A stretch of 15,089 nucleotides of DNA from an uncultured Neomegalonema sp. (GTDB lineage: Bacteria > Pseudomonadota > Alphaproteobacteria > Rhodobacterales > Rhodobacteraceae): the NCBI GenBank assembly GCA_937944035.1, contig CALDZQ010000036.1:1-15089 (forward strand). Direction: 5' to 3'. The position numbers and the translations under genes were made by a program. The stretch's first letter is position 1. Every line of letters starts with the position of its first letter. Below, one piece after another: positions 13,961 to 15,089 of this stretch. The notes below the pieces were generated by a model that saw nothing but the letters and a program-made list of their open reading frames with translations, was not told the origin of the DNA and did not search any database.

Positions 13961-14612
13961 TATCGTAACGATGCAGGTCGAACCGCGTCCGGGTACCGGT
14001 AAGGGGGCCGCCCGGGCCGCTCGCCGCGCGGGCTTTGTGCCTGCCGTGATCTATGGTGCGAATAAACCCCCGGTGACGATCCAGATCGCCGCCAACCAGC
14101 TGCTCAAAACGCTCAACGCCGGTGGTTTCTACACCACGATGTTTGAGATCGATGTTGAGGGTGAAAAGCACCGTGTGATCCCCAAAGACATGCAGAAAAA
14201 CAAGCTCAACGGCTTGCCGACGCATGTTGACTTCCTGCGCATTGCCAAAGGCGCATCGGTCACGGTCGAAATTCCGGTCGAGTTCATCAACGAAAAAGCC
14301 TGCCCCGGCCTCGAAGCGGGCGGCACGCTCAACGTGGTGCGTCACTCGATCGAGCTGGATATTCCGGCGGATTCGATCCCCGATGTCATCACCATCGACC
14401 TCACCGGCTTCGATCTGGGCGACGGCATCCACATCAGCAGCGTGACGTTGCCGAAAGGCGCGGTCCCGACGATCACCGACCGCGACTTCACCATCGCGAC
14501 GATCGCAACGCCATCGGCGCTTGCCCGTTCGGATGCCGAAGAAGACGAAGCGGCAGCGACAGAAGCCGCTGCCGAAGGTGCGGCAGAGGAAGCCGCCAAA
14601 GAAGAAGAATAA
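13953..14612 (+). CDS. rplY: 50S ribosomal protein L25, CTC type
   Basis: The 219-residue product is the long (CTC/TL5) form of L25. Residues about 5-92 are the 5S rRNA-binding domain, with RPGTGKGAARAARRAGFVPA and VIYG. Residues about 98-185 are the second beta domain (VTVEIPVEFINE, GGTLNVVRHSIELDIPADSIP, GDGIHISSVTLPKG). Residues about 190-219 form an Ala/Glu-rich acidic tail common in alphaproteobacteria. It binds 5S rRNA in the large subunit; the long form is also called general stress protein Ctc. In many alphaproteobacteria pth follows, but here an intergenic region and an IS110 end follow instead, which may reflect rearrangement. AGGAGA (13939-13944) lies 8 nt before the ATG. A strong terminator follows the stop. 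Confidence 0.96.
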   Translation: MADIVTMQVEPRPGTGKGAARAARRAGFVPAVIYGANKPPVTIQIAANQLLKTLNAGGFYTTMFEIDVEGEKHRVIPKDMQKNKLNGLPTHVDFLRIAKGASVTVEIPVEFINEKACPGLEAGGTLNVVRHSIELDIPADSIPDVITIDLTGFDLGDGIHISSVTLPKGAVPTITDRDFTIATIATPSALARSDAEEDEAAATEAAAEGAAEEAAKEEE

Positions 14613-14638
14613 GCGCCTTTTATTTGTTGAGTTTGAAG

Positions 14639-14670
14639 CGTCCGCCCTCTCAGGGGCGGGCGTTTTTTTT
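14639..14670 (+). terminator. Rho-independent terminator of rplY
   Basis: A 9-bp GC-rich stem (CGTCCGCCC, 14639-14647, with GGGCGGGCG, 14654-14662, one T-G pair) closes a 6-nt loop and is followed by eight T (14663-14670). It starts 27 bp after the rplY stop. Confidence 0.92.
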
Positions 14671-14679
14671 GGCGATGTC

Positions 14680-14701
14680 ATACCCCGCGAAGGCGGGGTA
14701 T
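14680..14701. repeat. Short REP-like palindrome
   Basis: ATACCCCGC (14680-14688), a 4-nt loop GAAG and GCGGGGTAT (14693-14701) form a perfect 9-bp stem. Together with the flanking GTC and CCAG it resembles the dispersed intergenic palindromes of the type GTCAT-CCCGCGAA-GCGGG-ATCCAG found in many proteobacterial genomes. It begins 9 bp after the rplY terminator. Only one copy is seen in this window. Confidence 0.6.
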
Positions 14702-14888
14702 CCAGCCTCGCCCCTTGAGAAACTCTCTATGAATAGCGTTGTTTTTGCTGATAAAACTCCTCAATCCTACCGGATTTGCCAAGGCTCAAACGCAAGTATC
14801 TCAAAAGTCACCAAGCGGACACCGGGCGGGAGCGGAACGCTCACGCCGTGGGGCGGCGATCGCGTGTCTGTGCTGCGCACAGACTATA

Positions 14889-14932
14889 GCGTTTTCAAGG
14901 GCAATGGGTTCATTGCCCGACTCGGAAAACGC
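14889..14932 (+). repeat. Structured palindromic repeat, copy 2
   Basis: The basal stem GCGTTTTC (14889-14896) pairs with GAAAACGC (14925-14932). The internal loop has AA (14897-14898) on the left and GACTCG (14919-14924) on the right. The apical stem GGGCAATG (14899-14906) pairs with CATTGCCC (14911-14918) around a GGTT tetraloop. Architecture and the GACTCG side match the copy at 6743-6785, while the apical stem sequence differs completely but stays paired. It lies 26 bp from the stop of the IS110-type transposase. Confidence 0.75.
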
Positions 14933-14958
14933 GCTGAAACAAGAAGTTAGAGTATCCG

Positions 14959-15089
14959 TTATGCGCAAGCATGATTATTTGTCCACTGGCGGTTATCTCT
15001 GACGAGTGCATTAGCGAGTGTAATGAGTTTACGCATAGCGGCTGTGATTGCGACTTTGGGCGGTTTTCCCGCTTTGATGTGACGATCAT
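14959..15089 (-). CDS. IS110-family transposase, C-terminal end (5' part outside window)
   Basis: On the minus strand a frame enters from the right edge and stops at TAA (complement of 14959-14961), showing 42 residues. KAGKPPKVAITAAMRKLI (residues 6-23) followed by TLANALVRDNRQW is the characteristic C-terminal end of IS110/IS116/IS902 transposases (Transposase_20 region). These enzymes have an N-terminal DEDD RuvC-like domain and a C-terminal serine-containing domain, and recombine element and target under guidance of a bridge RNA encoded in the element's non-coding end. The catalytic residues lie outside the window, so whether the gene is intact is unknown. No terminal inverted repeats are expected for this family, and none is seen. 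Confidence 0.82.
   Translation of the reverse strand, partial: DRHIKAGKPPKVAITAAMRKLITLANALVRDNRQWTNNHACA

Larger units (their letters stand above)
14671..14958. other. Intergenic region rich in palindromes, no supported gene
   Basis: Open frames here lack ribosome sites and family resemblance, so I call no gene. The stretch holds the REP-like palindrome (14680-14701), a small GAGCG/CGCTC hairpin (14830-14842), the octamer palindrome GCGATCGC (14856-14863), an 8-bp inverted repeat GTCTGTGC/GCACAGAC (14866-14884) and the structured repeat at 14889-14932. Part of it may be the non-coding end of the IS110-family element whose transposase stops at 14959, but I cannot place the element boundary. 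Confidence 0.5.

Noticed and set aside
12801..14681. Minus-strand open frame of 626 codons
   Set aside because: It runs antisense across the ridA-like, LysE-type and rplY genes, all of which have clear family matches on the plus strand. Its composition (Arg, Asp, Gly and His rich) is typical of a GC-driven shadow frame.
14624..14950. Plus-strand open frame of 108 codons behind rplY
   Set aside because: It starts inside the rplY terminator region, reads through a REP-like palindrome and a structured repeat, has no good ribosome site and resembles no family.

Overview
The window looks like chromosomal DNA of a GC-rich alphaproteobacterium. The evidence is the gene order fpg, enoyl-CoA hydratase, rpsT, dnaA on one strand, the fdxA-carD pair, an alphaproteobacterial-type Fpg zinc finger (C-X4-C), and a CTC-type L25 with an acidic tail. 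The order or family cannot be fixed by reading alone. Most of the window is ordinary chromosomal backbone with accessory pieces at both ends.

Layout. 1-1847 (minus) is the N-terminal 615 residues of a large secreted protein with a CAP (SCP/PR1) domain, a small beta domain and 29 tandem RTX nonapeptides; its C-terminus lies beyond the left edge. 2057-4448 (plus) holds an MFS transporter, the 7Fe ferredoxin FdxA and the RNA-polymerase-binding regulator CarD, closed by a strong terminator. 4509-6697 (minus) is a yghU-DUF2254 pair. 6919-7902 (minus) is an exported S1-family serine protease. 8151-12730 (minus) is the core block fpg, enoyl-CoA hydratase, rpsT, dnaA and a class III sirtuin (cobB) 23 bp behind dnaA. 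12843-13853 (plus) is a ridA-like gene followed by a LysE-type exporter. 13953-14612 (plus) is rplY/ctc, preceded by an overlapping 11-codon leader ORF. 14613-14958 has no convincing gene but contains a terminator and several palindromes. 14959 to the right edge (minus) is the C-terminal end of an IS110-family transposase.

How the parts fit. The core block carries replication initiation (DnaA), translation (S20), base-excision repair (Fpg) and an NAD-dependent deacylase that could act on DnaA. The fdxA-carD pair is a recurrent alphaproteobacterial neighbourhood. The CAP-RTX protein and the protease are the likely extracellular or periplasmic products.

I see no complete undescribed multi-gene system. 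The most unusual signals are non-coding. Two dispersed stem-loops (6743-6785 and 14889-14932) share one architecture, with an invariant GACTCG internal loop and compensatory changes in the apical stem. An IS110 transposase end lies 26 bp from one of them. A leader ORF overlaps the rplY start codon.
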